Counted from the stretch's first letter, positions 8,750-17,084 are shown. The stretch is DNA of 64,000 nucleotides from Streptomyces luomodiensis (GCF_031679605.1 NZ_CP117522.1:9548001-9612000), one strand, 5' to 3'. The notes: a model not told the origin generated them from the letters alone. Made by a program: numbers and translations.

Positions 8750-9538
8750 GTGACACTTCCACCACCGCCCGCCGCGGAGTTCCCCACCGCCCGCACCGCG
8801 ATCGTCACCGGCGCCGCGTCACCGCGCGGCATCGGACGGGCCACCGCCGCCCAGCTCGCCGCCGAGGGCTGGTCGGTCGCCGTGCTCGACCTGGACGAGA
8901 CCGCCTGCCGCGGCGTGGCCACCGCCCTGACGGAGCAACACGGAGTCGCCTGCCTCGGCATCGGCGTGGACATCAGGGACCGCGCCGCGGTGGACGCCGC
9001 CGTACACCGCGTCGGCACCGAACTGCCGCAGCTCGTCGGGCTCGTCAACAACGCCGGCGTCAGCTCGCCGGTGCCCTTCCTCGACGTCACGGACGCCGAA
9101 TGGCACCGGGTGATCGACGTCAACCTGCACGGGACCTTCCACGTCACCCACGCCGCGGCGAAACTCATGGCCGAACACCGGATCGGCCGTATCGTCAACA
9201 TCTCCTCCACCTCCGCCGAACGCGGCGGCGGGGTGTACGGACGAGCCGCCTACTCGGCCTCCAAGGCCGCGCTGCTCGGCCTCTCCCGCACTCTCGCCCG
9301 GGAGCTCGGCCCCTACGGCATCACCGCCAACTCCGTGGCGCCCGGCTCCATCGACACCGACATCATGGGCGGCCGGCTGACCGACGAGCGCAAGGCCGTA
9401 CTGCTGGAGGACCTGCCCGTCGGCCGCATCGGCACCGTGGACGACGTGGCCGCGGTCGTCGCCTTCCTGCTGAGCGAGCGCGCCGGCTACCTCACGGGCG
9501 TCACCTACGACGTCAACGGCGGATCGCACATCGCATGA
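8750..9538 (+). CDS. Short-chain dehydrogenase/reductase (SDR 2)
   Basis: 262 aa classical SDR with TGAASPRGIG, NNAG and catalytic YSASK. It is a close paralogue of the SDR at 6885: the segments around LVNNAGVSSPVPFLD, IDTDIMGGRLTDERK and LPVGRIGT have direct counterparts there. GTG 8750 follows GGAG with a short 4-base gap. The stop overlaps an in-frame ATG of the next gene (ATGA). Two homologous SDRs flank the isomerase-like gene, which suggests an oxidation, isomerisation, reduction sequence; this is inference. Confidence 0.9.
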   Translation: MTLPPPPAAEFPTARTAIVTGAASPRGIGRATAAQLAAEGWSVAVLDLDETACRGVATALTEQHGVACLGIGVDIRDRAAVDAAVHRVGTELPQLVGLVNNAGVSSPVPFLDVTDAEWHRVIDVNLHGTFHVTHAAAKLMAEHRIGRIVNISSTSAERGGGVYGRAAYSASKAALLGLSRTLARELGPYGITANSVAPGSIDTDIMGGRLTDERKAVLLEDLPVGRIGTVDDVAAVVAFLLSERAGYLTGVTYDVNGGSHIA

Positions 9539-9582
9539 CGCACCCGCACCCCAAGCACCCAGACGTGGAGGACGACAGCACC

Positions 9583-10320
9583 GTGGACGTTCCGTTCACC
9601 GCCGACCTGACCGGCAAGACGGCCGTGGTCACCGGGGCGAGTACCGGTATCGGCCACGCGATCGCCGAGCTCTACCTGCGCAACGGCGCGACCGTGATCG
9701 GCATCCACCGCCGCGAGAGCGCCGCGCACACCGGAGCGTACGTCCCGGTGAGCGCCGACCTGAGCGATCCGGAGCAGGTGCGCGCCACCGCCGCCGGGAT
9801 ACTGCGCGAGCACCGGGTCGACATCCTGGTCAACAACGCGGGCCTCAACCTCCGGCACCGCTTCGAGGAGTTCCCGGCCGAGGACTGGGACCGGGTCCAG
9901 CAGCTCAACGTACGCACGGTCGTCGAACTGACCCAGCTCTTCGGCCGGCCGATGCTCGAACGGGGCTCGGGCGCGATCGTCAATCTGGCCTCGATGCTCT
10001 CCTTCACCGGTGGCTTCACCGCCTCCGCGTACGCCGCGTCCAAGGGCGCCGTCGGACAGTTCACCAAGTCGGTGGCGAACGAGTGGGCGCCGAAGGGCGT
10101 CCGCGTCAACGCCATCGCGCCGGGCTTCATCGACACCGAGATGAACGTCGCGCTCGTCGCCGACGAGACCCGCAACCGCCAGATCCTCGAACGCATCCCG
10201 GCGGGGCGGTGGGGCACCGCACGGGACATCGCGGGCGCCGCGCTGTTCCTGGTGTCCGACGCCGCCCGCTTCATCCACGGAACCGTGCTGCCCGTCGACG
10301 GCGGCTACCTTGCCCGCTGA
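9583..10320 (+). CDS. Short-chain dehydrogenase/reductase (SDR 3)
   Basis: 245 aa from GTG 9583, which has GGAGGA at 9567-9572 and gives the usual SDR N-terminus (DLTGKTAVVTGASTGIG). An ATG at 9535 overlapping the previous stop would add 16 residues and cannot be excluded. Catalytic YAASK and NNAG are present. It resembles 2-deoxy-D-gluconate 3-dehydrogenase and KduD-type enzymes (GFIDTEMN, HGTVLPVDGGYLAR), more than the two SDRs upstream. Likely oxidises a keto-sugar acid or sugar in the same operon. Confidence 0.88.
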   Translation: MDVPFTADLTGKTAVVTGASTGIGHAIAELYLRNGATVIGIHRRESAAHTGAYVPVSADLSDPEQVRATAAGILREHRVDILVNNAGLNLRHRFEEFPAEDWDRVQQLNVRTVVELTQLFGRPMLERGSGAIVNLASMLSFTGGFTASAYAASKGAVGQFTKSVANEWAPKGVRVNAIAPGFIDTEMNVALVADETRNRQILERIPAGRWGTARDIAGAALFLVSDAARFIHGTVLPVDGGYLAR

Positions 10321-10338
10321 CGCCGAAAGGAACGCGCT

Positions 10339-11382
10339 GTGATGAAAGCCGTCGTCGTCCACGGACCGGGAGACCTGCGCGTGGACGCGCTGCCCGAACC
10401 CGAGCCGGCACCGGACCGGGTTCTGGTCCGCGTCGTCTACGGAGGCATCTGCGGCTCGGACCTGCACTACGCCGCGGACGGCCGCAACGGCCCCTACACG
10501 GTCACCGAACCGCTGGTCCTCGGCCACGAGGTGGTCGGCGTCGTCGCCGGGGCGGGAGAAGACGTGCCGGACGCGCCGGCCGTCGGCTCCCGCGTCGCCC
10601 TGCACCCGGCGACCCCCTGCGCTCCGGCCGGCACCACCGCGCCCACCGGCCTGCACCTGGACCCGGACGGCAGCTACTTCGGCAGCGCCTCCACCCGGCC
10701 GCACACCCAGGGCGGCTTCGTGGAACTGTTGGAGGTACGTCCCTCCCAGCTCCGCCCGCTGCCCGCCGCACTGCCCCTGCGCCGGGCCGTACTGGCCGAG
10801 CCGCTGGCCGTCGTCCTGCACGGTACGGCCCGCCTGGGCGACCGGATACGGGGTGCGACGGCGCTGGTCAGCGGCGCGGGCCCGATCGGTGCGCTGGCCG
10901 TCGCGGCACTGCGGCACGCGGGCGCCGCCGAGATCACCGCCGTCGACCTCGCGGACTTCCCGCTGCGGACCGCGGCCGCGGTCGGCGCCACCACGACCGT
11001 GAACCTCTCCGAGGGCGGCACCGTCGACCGGTCGGCGTTCGACGTGACGGTCGAAGCGGCGGGCGCCGTCGCCTCGCTCGCCACCGCGCTGGACGCGGTA
11101 CGCCCCGGCGGCGTCGTGCTCCAGCTCGGCATACTGCCGCGCGAACCGGTGCCGGTCGCCATGTCGACACTCATCGCCAAGGAGCTGACGCTGTACGGCT
11201 CCCAGCGCTTCGACACCGAACTGGACGCCGCGATCGCCCTGCTGGCCGCCGACCCCGCGCTGGACGCGGTGCTCAGCCACGAGTTCACCGTCGAGGACGC
11301 CGCGGAGGCGTTCCGCTGCGCCGCCGACTCCTCCCGGTCCGCCAAGACGGTGCTCCGGGTCTCCGCCGACCCGGACGCCTGA
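10339..11382 (+). CDS. Polyol/L-idonate 5-dehydrogenase-like alcohol dehydrogenase
   Basis: 347 aa medium-chain dehydrogenase. The catalytic zinc site is visible (C in GGICGSDLHY, H-E in LGHEVVG, E in LAEPLAVVLHG), and GAGPIGALAV is the NAD(P)-binding motif. The FGSASTRPHTQGGFVE segment is characteristic of L-idonate 5-dehydrogenase and sorbitol dehydrogenase relatives. The structural-zinc lobe, usually with four cysteines after HPATPC, keeps only one cysteine. GTG 10339 follows GAAAGGA at 10325-10331. Likely oxidises a sugar acid or polyol to a ketone. Confidence 0.85.
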   Translation: MMKAVVVHGPGDLRVDALPEPEPAPDRVLVRVVYGGICGSDLHYAADGRNGPYTVTEPLVLGHEVVGVVAGAGEDVPDAPAVGSRVALHPATPCAPAGTTAPTGLHLDPDGSYFGSASTRPHTQGGFVELLEVRPSQLRPLPAALPLRRAVLAEPLAVVLHGTARLGDRIRGATALVSGAGPIGALAVAALRHAGAAEITAVDLADFPLRTAAAVGATTTVNLSEGGTVDRSAFDVTVEAAGAVASLATALDAVRPGGVVLQLGILPREPVPVAMSTLIAKELTLYGSQRFDTELDAAIALLAADPALDAVLSHEFTVEDAAEAFRCAADSSRSAKTVLRVSADPDA

Positions 11383-11430
11383 ACCCGCACGACATCACCG
11401 AACCGCACTGCACCGCAAGGGAGTGTTCCC

Positions 11431-12108
11431 ATGATCCACGTACGCACCCGGATCGACCGTCCGTCCGCCGATGTCGTGGCCGCGCTCGGCCGCTTCTCCG
11501 CCGCGACCATCCACGAGGCACAGGGCCGCAAGGGCGCCCTGGCACACCGGCTGAAGCCCGTGGACCCGGCGATGTCCTTCTGCGGACCGGCCTTCACGGT
11601 CGACGCGCAGGCGGGCGACAACATCATGGTGCAGGTCGCCATCTCCTACGCCCGCGCCGGGGACGTCGTGATCGTGGCGGGGTCGGAGTACGAACAGGCG
11701 GGCTCCTTCGGAGACGTACTGGCCACCGCCTGCCAGAGCAGGCAACTGGCCGCCTTCGTCACCGACTCCGGTGTGCGCGACAGCGCTGACCTGCGCAAGC
11801 TCGGCTTCCCCGTCTTCTCCGGCACGGTGTGCATCGAGGGAACGGTCAAGGAGACCCTCGGCCAGGTGAACCGCCCGATCTCCATCGGCGGACAGATCGT
11901 CCGGCCCGGCGACATCCTGCGCGGCGACGCCGACGGCATCGTCGTCATCGACCCGGAGGAGGCCGAGGAGGTCGTCCGGCTCTGCCAGGAACGCGAGGAC
12001 CACGAGGCGAAGATCCGCGAGCAGCACCGGCGTGGCGACAAAACGCTGATCGAGATACACGGACTGACCGAGAAGCTCAAGGCCAAGGGCCTGGTCGTCG
12101 AGGAGTGA
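11431..12108 (+). CDS. RraA-fold aldolase, 4-carboxy-4-hydroxy-2-oxoadipate aldolase/oxaloacetate decarboxylase-like
   Basis: 225 aa. The pattern GSEYEQAGSFGDVLA, then VTDSGVRD and GTVKETLGQVN, then GDILRGDADGIVVID, is that of the LigK/GalC and HMG aldolase group of the RraA family, Mg-dependent class II retro-aldolases releasing pyruvate and often also decarboxylating oxaloacetate. The ATG has AAGGGAG at about 11418. RNA-regulatory RraA proteins share the fold but are shorter and lack this C-terminal tail. In this locus it probably performs the C-C cleavage that ends the pathway. Confidence 0.82.
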   Translation: MIHVRTRIDRPSADVVAALGRFSAATIHEAQGRKGALAHRLKPVDPAMSFCGPAFTVDAQAGDNIMVQVAISYARAGDVVIVAGSEYEQAGSFGDVLATACQSRQLAAFVTDSGVRDSADLRKLGFPVFSGTVCIEGTVKETLGQVNRPISIGGQIVRPGDILRGDADGIVVIDPEEAEEVVRLCQEREDHEAKIREQHRRGDKTLIEIHGLTEKLKAKGLVVEE

Positions 12109-12116
12109 ACCGGCCC

Positions 12117-12992
12117 GTGAACGGACCCGACGTGGCCGTGCTCGGCCTCGGCCCGATGGGCGCCCCGGTGGCCCGGCACATCGCTCGCGCCGGCTTCCCG
12201 CTCCAGGTGTGGAACCGCACCCGCGCCAGGGCGGAGGAGTTCGGCCACCGGGCCGTCGCCCGCCCCGAGGAACTGCGCGCGAGGATCGTCCTGTCGGCCC
12301 TGCCGGACATCGACCAGCTCGACGACATCGCGCCCGAGCCGGTGGTACGCCGCTGGGCCGCCCAGGGCACCACGCACGTGGCCGTCCTGAGCACCACGTC
12401 TCCCGACAAGGTGCGCGGGCTCGCCGGCCGGCTCGGCCGGCACGGCCTGGCCGTGCTCGACGCGCCGATGAGCGGCGGCGACGCGGGCGCCCGCGCGGGC
12501 ACGCTGAGCCTGATGGTGGGCGCCGACCCGGAGGCGTACCGGACCGTGGAACCGGTACTGAGGTCCTTCGCCACCACCATCGAGCACATGGGCCCGCCCG
12601 GCGCGGGCAGCGCGGCCAAGCTGTGCAACCAGGTGATCGTCGCCGGCACCCTGGTGGCCGTGGCCGAAGCCCTCGACCTGGGCCGCAGAGCGGGCCTGTC
12701 CGGGGAACAACTGGTGCGCGTGCTCCAGGGCGGCCTGGCCGCCACTGCCGTCCTCGACGCCAAGGCGGAAAAGATCCTGCACCGCGACTACCGCCTCGGC
12801 GGCAGCGGAACCAACCAGGTCAAGGACCTGAGGTACGCCACCGCGCTGGCCGACACCCTCGGCGCCGGCCTGCCGCAGACCCGGCGCACCCGTGCCCTCT
12901 TCGAGGAGGTGCTGCGCCGGGGCCTCGGCGACGCGGACCACACGGCGGTGTACGAGGTCGTCTCCGGGGGAGCAGCGGCCGGGGAGGAGTGA
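12117..12992 (+). CDS. 3-Hydroxyisobutyrate dehydrogenase-family beta-hydroxyacid dehydrogenase
   Basis: 291 aa. Rossmann motif GLGPMGAPVARH at the N-terminus, substrate motif DAPMSGGDAGARAGTLSLMVG, and the catalytic lysine in AGSAAKLCNQ. The family includes tartronate semialdehyde reductase, L-threonate dehydrogenase and 3-hydroxyisobutyrate dehydrogenase. GTG 12117 is chosen, with AGGAG (12101-12105) inside the end of the previous gene 11 bases upstream; GTG 12105 in frame is too close to that site. Its tight coupling to the aldolase suggests it acts on an aldolase product or precursor. Confidence 0.85.
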   Translation: MNGPDVAVLGLGPMGAPVARHIARAGFPLQVWNRTRARAEEFGHRAVARPEELRARIVLSALPDIDQLDDIAPEPVVRRWAAQGTTHVAVLSTTSPDKVRGLAGRLGRHGLAVLDAPMSGGDAGARAGTLSLMVGADPEAYRTVEPVLRSFATTIEHMGPPGAGSAAKLCNQVIVAGTLVAVAEALDLGRRAGLSGEQLVRVLQGGLAATAVLDAKAEKILHRDYRLGGSGTNQVKDLRYATALADTLGAGLPQTRRTRALFEEVLRRGLGDADHTAVYEVVSGGAAAGEE

Positions 12993-13063
12993 GCCGTGCC
13001 CGGCTGTTCCGCTGCCGGGCCCCCGCGGGATACGTTCACCCGCAACGATCTGGGAGGAGAGCG

Positions 13064-13993
13064 ATGGACACCCGCAGGCTCGGATACTTCGTCAGGGTGG
13101 TCGACGTCGGCAACATCACCCGGGCCGCGGACTCGCTGCACATCACCCAGTCGGCGCTCAGCCAGCACATCTCGGCCCTGGAGAGCGACTTCAAGACCCG
13201 GCTGCTGGAACGCACCGGCCGCGGCGTCCAGGTCACGGCGTCCGGCCGCTCCCTCTACCGCTATGCGCAGGGCATCCTGCGGCTGGAGAAGGCGGCGCGG
13301 ATCGACCTGCGCGCCGGCAACGACACTCCCGCCGGGCTGGTGACCGTCGGCCTGGCCTCGTACAGCATGGCGCCGGGTATCGCCGTACCGCTGTTGCGGG
13401 CGGTACGCGAGCGGTACCCGAACATCCATCTGCAACTGATCCAGAACCTGACGGTGGTGATGAGCCAGGCGGTGCTGCTCGGCCAGGTGGACATGGCGCT
13501 CATCTACGACCCCGGCTATGTCAAAGGGGTCGTCTTCGACCATGTCCTGGAGGAGGAGTTCCACCTGGTCACCAGCGCCCGGGTGCCGCGCCTCACCAGC
13601 CGCGGCGACACCGTCCCCCTCAAGGAGGCGAGCCGTCTGGACTTCATCATGCCCAACGAACTGCACACCGTCCGGCGCATCACCGACGCCGCCTTCCACG
13701 CCGCGGGGCTGCACTGCTCCGTCGTCGCCGAGGTCGAGCCGGACACGGTGCTGCGGGACGCCGTGGTCAGCGGACTCGGTGCCACCGTGCTGCCGCTCAC
13801 GGCCGTCCAAGCGCACTTCGCCCCCGAGGAGGTGCGGGTCTACCGTTTCGCCGACGCCCGGTTGTCCACCGCGATGTCCCTGTGCACCCCGGAGGTGCAG
13901 CCGCTCTCGCACGCCGCCGCGCTCGTGGCCGACCTGCTGCGCACGCTCCTGCTCGACCCGTCGGTCCCGGGCCGCAAAAGCGCGTCGGCGTAA
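13064..13993 (+). CDS. LysR-family transcriptional regulator
   Basis: 309 aa. The winged-helix domain is residues 1-60 (ITRAADSLHITQSALSQHI), the linker helix follows, then a co-inducer-binding domain. The pattern at the N-terminus (DTRRLGYFVRVVDVGNITRAA) resembles the Nac/CynR subgroup. The ATG follows GGGAGGAGA at 13052-13060. As the last gene in the same direction as the catabolic operon it is the obvious candidate local activator, sensing a pathway substrate; LysR regulators are often divergent, so the co-directional position is slightly unusual. Confidence 0.9.
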   Translation: MDTRRLGYFVRVVDVGNITRAADSLHITQSALSQHISALESDFKTRLLERTGRGVQVTASGRSLYRYAQGILRLEKAARIDLRAGNDTPAGLVTVGLASYSMAPGIAVPLLRAVRERYPNIHLQLIQNLTVVMSQAVLLGQVDMALIYDPGYVKGVVFDHVLEEEFHLVTSARVPRLTSRGDTVPLKEASRLDFIMPNELHTVRRITDAAFHAAGLHCSVVAEVEPDTVLRDAVVSGLGATVLPLTAVQAHFAPEEVRVYRFADARLSTAMSLCTPEVQPLSHAAALVADLLRTLLLDPSVPGRKSASA

Positions 13994-13997
13994 GGCG

Positions 13998-14741
13998 TCA
14001 GACCCCGCTCCGCGCGAATTCAAGGCCGCCGGGGACCTGACGGGTGGGCAGGATCTCGATGTGTCCGATATTGACATGCGGCGGCGTACCGACGGCGAAT
14101 TCGATGGCGTCGGCGATGTCCTCCGGTTTGAGCGACTCATAGCCGTCGAAGAAACGCCGCTGCGCCTCTTCCATATCGCCCAGCAGCCGGCCGAATATCT
14201 CCGTTTCGACGCGCCCCGGGCAGATTTCGGTGACGCGCACCCGCCCACCGAATGCGTCCACGCGCAGTTGCCGGGACAAGGTGTGCACCGCCGCCTTGGT
14301 GGCGTGGTAGATGGTGTTGCCGCCGAAGTTGTACACGCCGGCGATGGAGCTGATGTTGACGATGTGGCCGAGGTCGCGCCGCACCATGCCGGGCATCAGC
14401 AGCCGTACCAGGTGCAATACGGCCTGGATGTTGACCGCCACCTGCTCGTCCACGGCCCACTCGTCGGCGGTGAGGATGGTGCCCGTGCGCGACACACCGG
14501 CGTTGTTGACCAGGACGTCGATGTCCAGGCCGCCCACCGCCTCGGTGAGCGCGTCGGTGTCGGTGATGTCCACGGCGTGCGGGACGCAGCCGGTCCTGGC
14601 GGCGAGTTCGGTCAGCCGGTCGGCGTTGCGGGCGACCGCGTGCACCTCCAGGCCCTGCCGGGCGAGCCGTTCGACGACGACGGCGCCGATGCCGGTGGAC
14701 GCGCCGGTGACCAGGGCGGTCTGGTAGTCGGAGAAGGACAT
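13998..14741 (-). CDS. Short-chain dehydrogenase/reductase (SDR 4)
   Basis: 247 aa classical SDR with TGASTGIG at the N-terminus, VNNAG, and catalytic YHATK. The C-terminal pattern GRVETEIFGR followed by LKPEDIADAIEFAV places it with YdfG-like enzymes, which oxidise 3-hydroxy acids such as serine, allo-threonine and 3-hydroxypropionate. It converges on the LysR gene with only 4 bases between the stop codons, and it diverges from the hydroxyacid dehydrogenase at 14965. Confidence 0.9.
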   Translation of the reverse strand: MSFSDYQTALVTGASTGIGAVVVERLARQGLEVHAVARNADRLTELAARTGCVPHAVDITDTDALTEAVGGLDIDVLVNNAGVSRTGTILTADEWAVDEQVAVNIQAVLHLVRLLMPGMVRRDLGHIVNISSIAGVYNFGGNTIYHATKAAVHTLSRQLRVDAFGGRVRVTEICPGRVETEIFGRLLGDMEEAQRRFFDGYESLKPEDIADAIEFAVGTPPHVNIGHIEILPTRQVPGGLEFARSGV

Positions 14742-14964
14742 GACGCTGGTCTCCTCTTCAGGGCAGGTGTCTTCCGCATGAGTGATGGAGGAAGGAAGTC
14801 CCTATGGATTGAATACCGGATGTGCGGTCGCGGCAATGGTGATTCTTTTTCCAGATGCCGTCAGAAGAATTTGTTGTTTGCCTTCGTCCGGTTTCACTGG
14901 CTAGCGTGCCCGCGAACCATTCCCGTCCCGTCGTCGATCGTGCGAAATGGCTGGGGAGTCGAAT
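14742..14964. promoter_or_regulatory. Divergent promoter region between SDR 4 and a hydroxyacid dehydrogenase
   Basis: 223 bp with a distinctly A+T-rich core (about 14830-14890, runs such as GAAGAATTTGTTGTTTG), unusual for this genome. It must hold promoters for both divergent genes. I see no clear -35/-10 pair or palindrome that I would name. The ribosome site of the plus-strand gene is GGGGAG at 14953-14958. Confidence 0.5.
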
Positions 14965-15960
14965 ATGAGTATGCGTGTTCTCGTCACCCGGAACGGACTT
15001 CCGGGAAGCGGTGTGGAGCGGCTCGGCGCGGCGGCGGATCCGGTGTTCTGGACGGGCGGCGGCAAACCGGGACCGGAGGAGCTCGCCGCGCTCGCCCCGG
15101 GGGCCGGCGCCGTCCTGGCGCTGGGCAACGACCCCGTGGACGCCGCGCTGCTGGACGCCGCCGGCCCGTCCCTGCGGGTGGTGGCGCTGGCCAGCATGGG
15201 GTACGACAACGTCGACCGGGCCGCCGCGGCCGAGCGGGGGATCGTGGTGACGCACACACCGCATGTGCTGGCCGAGACCACCGCCGACCTGGCCTTCGCC
15301 CTGATCCTCGCCGCCCGGCGCCGGCTGGGCGCCGCCACCGCCGACCTGGCCCGGGGCGGCTGGGATCTGTTCCGGATGCACGACTACCTCGGCCTGGACG
15401 TCCACGGCGCCACGCTCGGGCTGATCGGCTACGGGCAGATCGGCCGCGCGGTGGCCCGGCGGGCCCACGGCTTCGGCATGCGCGTCCGCCACCACGACCC
15501 GTACGCCACGACCGGCGACGCCCTGTCCACCGCGACCGGCCTGGACGAACTGCTGGCGCAGTCCGACATCGTGTCACTGCACGTCCCGCTCACCGACGAG
15601 ACGCGCCATCTGATCTCCGCACGGGAACTCGCCCTCATGAAGCCGACCGCCACCCTGGTCAGCACCGCCCGGGGCGGCGTCGTCGACGAGGACGCCCTGC
15701 TGCACGCCGTACGGGAGGGCCGGCTGCACTCCGCGGGGCTCGACGTCTACGAACGCGAGCCCATGGGCACCGAACTCTCGCCGCTGGCAAAGGAGGAGAA
15801 CATCGTCACGCTGCCCCACATCGGTTCGGCCACCCACGCCACCCGCGCCGCGATGGTCGACCTCGCGGTGGACAACATCCTCGACGTCCTCGCGGGCCGC
15901 CCGGCCCGCACGGCCCTGCCGGGCACCGCCGCCGTACCAGGCATCCCCACCGTCACGTAG
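14965..15960 (+). CDS. D-isomer-specific 2-hydroxyacid dehydrogenase (second; glyoxylate/hydroxypyruvate reductase-like)
   Basis: 331 aa from ATG 14965, which is 6 to 7 bases after GGGGAG; an ATG at 14947 in the same frame lacks a ribosome site. NAD(P)-binding motif GYGQIGRAV, catalytic R in STARGGVVDEDAL, E in DVYEREP and H in LPHIGSATHATR. The SATHATR ending and the MGYDNVD segment are typical of GhrB/glyoxylate reductases. Together with SDR 4 it forms a divergent pair that may act on glyoxylate, hydroxypyruvate or a related hydroxy acid. Confidence 0.9.
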   Translation: MSMRVLVTRNGLPGSGVERLGAAADPVFWTGGGKPGPEELAALAPGAGAVLALGNDPVDAALLDAAGPSLRVVALASMGYDNVDRAAAAERGIVVTHTPHVLAETTADLAFALILAARRRLGAATADLARGGWDLFRMHDYLGLDVHGATLGLIGYGQIGRAVARRAHGFGMRVRHHDPYATTGDALSTATGLDELLAQSDIVSLHVPLTDETRHLISARELALMKPTATLVSTARGGVVDEDALLHAVREGRLHSAGLDVYEREPMGTELSPLAKEENIVTLPHIGSATHATRAAMVDLAVDNILDVLAGRPARTALPGTAAVPGIPTVT

Positions 15961-15985
15961 AGGCTCCACTTGGCTGTCGGCGCGG

Positions 15986-16025
15986 AGTGCCCCTCGCCCG
16001 CCCAGAAGGCCGGGCGAGGGGCACT
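15986..16025. terminator. Bidirectional hairpin terminator between convergent genes
   Basis: A perfect 15-bp inverted repeat (AGTGCCCCTCGCCCG and its complement) with a 10-base loop at 16001-16010, between the convergent hydroxyacid dehydrogenase and lamin-tail genes. No T tract is present, as is common in high-G+C actinobacteria. Confidence 0.8.
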
Positions 16026-16038
16026 GCCGCCGCTCAGG

Positions 16039-16503
16039 TCAGCACATCTTGTAGTCGTAGCGGGTGCTGTTGTAGGCGCAGGAGTCCCGGAACGCGCCGG
16101 AAGCCGTGCGCAGCGTCGCGGTGTCCTTGTCGTTGTTCCACACGTAGGCACCGCGGCCCCAGTAGACGTGGCCGGCGCTCGTGCTGCCCCGGCCGGTGTG
16201 CACCTTCACCGTCTTCCCGGCCCCTATCTTGTACGAGGGGAAGGTGTACTTGTAGCCGGTGGCGTCGCGGAGGGTGTATCCCTTGAGCTGCACGGCGCTG
16301 CTCGTGCTGTTCTTGATCTGCACATACTCGGCGTTGAGGCTGGTGTTGGAGCGGGTGTCCGAGCCAGGCGAGTCGTAGTAGACCTTGTACAGGTGGATCG
16401 AGCCGGCCGCCTGTGCGTGGGTGGGCAGCAGTGCGATGCCGACGGAGGCCGCCACGGCGAAGGCGGCGGCGGGCATGCGGGTACGAAGCACGTTCGTCCT
16501 CAT
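16039..16503 (-). CDS. Secreted lamin-tail-domain (LTD) protein
   Basis: 154 aa. Residues 1-32 form a Sec signal peptide (two arginines, hydrophobic stretch, cleavage after AQA). The rest is a single immunoglobulin-like lamin-tail domain: AEYVQIKNSTSSAVQLKGYTL followed by GRGAYVWNNDKDTATL. The final residues contain two cysteines (DSCAYN and the terminal KMC), probably a disulphide. Streptomyces commonly encode such small exported LTD proteins of unknown role, sometimes near nucleases. No partner gene is apparent here. Confidence 0.85.
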   Translation of the reverse strand: MRTNVLRTRMPAAAFAVAASVGIALLPTHAQAAGSIHLYKVYYDSPGSDTRSNTSLNAEYVQIKNSTSSAVQLKGYTLRDATGYKYTFPSYKIGAGKTVKVHTGRGSTSAGHVYWGRGAYVWNNDKDTATLRTASGAFRDSCAYNSTRYDYKMC

Positions 16504-16617
16504 GGGTCATGCCGGGTACCCCCCATGGTCCCGGCGAGGACGACCACACTACGGGCAAGACGGAACGAGCAGGGCACTGTTACCGATCTGGGATGGACCC
16601 GGCGGCGCGGCCGGTGC

Positions 16618-16805
16618 TCAGGTCGCCCGCAGACCGTCCAGCAGGACGCGGACAAGTCCCTCGGCCCGCTCCGGAGCGTCGCTGGTCCGACCGGTGAGCA
16701 GAAGGTAGAGGGTCGCCCCGATCAGGCCGTCCACCACGGCGTCCAGATCGGCGTCGGCGCGGAACTCGCCCGTCTCCACACCCGCTCGCAGCAGCCTGAC
16801 GACAA
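16618..16805 (-). pseudogene. Remnant: C-terminal part of a TetR-family regulator
   Basis: The minus-strand frame ending at the TGA complementary to 16618-16620 reads RLLRAGVETGEFRADADLD, then DGLIGATLYLLLTGR and LVRVLLDGLRAT, a typical TetR C-terminal ligand domain end. The DNA-binding domain is absent: upstream the frame runs into sequence coding for an SDR on the opposite strand. No start codon with a ribosome site is present. Confidence 0.75.
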
Positions 16806-17051
16806 CTCCATCAGCCCCGGCGTGATCTCCACCCCATGGGGCAGCGGGAACTCGCCGGTGAGAGCGGGAGCCACATGCGGGCCATGGTCGCGGCCTCCGG
16901 CACCCGGCGACTGGGCACTGCCGACGACATCGCCGCTGCCGCCGCCTTCCTTCTGGGGCCCGACGCCACCTTCGTCACCGGCAACGACCTGCTGGTCAAC
17001 GGTGGCGTGATCGCCGCTCTGCGCTCCGGCCGCAGCGGTGGAGCAGGTTGA
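16806..17051 (+). pseudogene. Remnant: C-terminal part of an SDR, with a frameshift
   Basis: One frame begins with NSISPGVISTP, as in the SDR region after the catalytic site; at about 16835 the reading switches by one base to MGQRELAGESG, then LGTADDIAAAAAFLLGP and FVTGNDLLVNGGV, the conserved SDR end. The N-terminal two thirds and the YxxxK site are missing. Restoring one C before ATG 16836 would make a continuous SDR frame. It directly abuts the TetR remnant, so an ancestral divergent TetR/SDR pair appears to have lost its centre. Confidence 0.75.
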
Positions 17052-17084
17052 GCCGCGACTGCCCCGGACCGCTATCCTCGCGGC

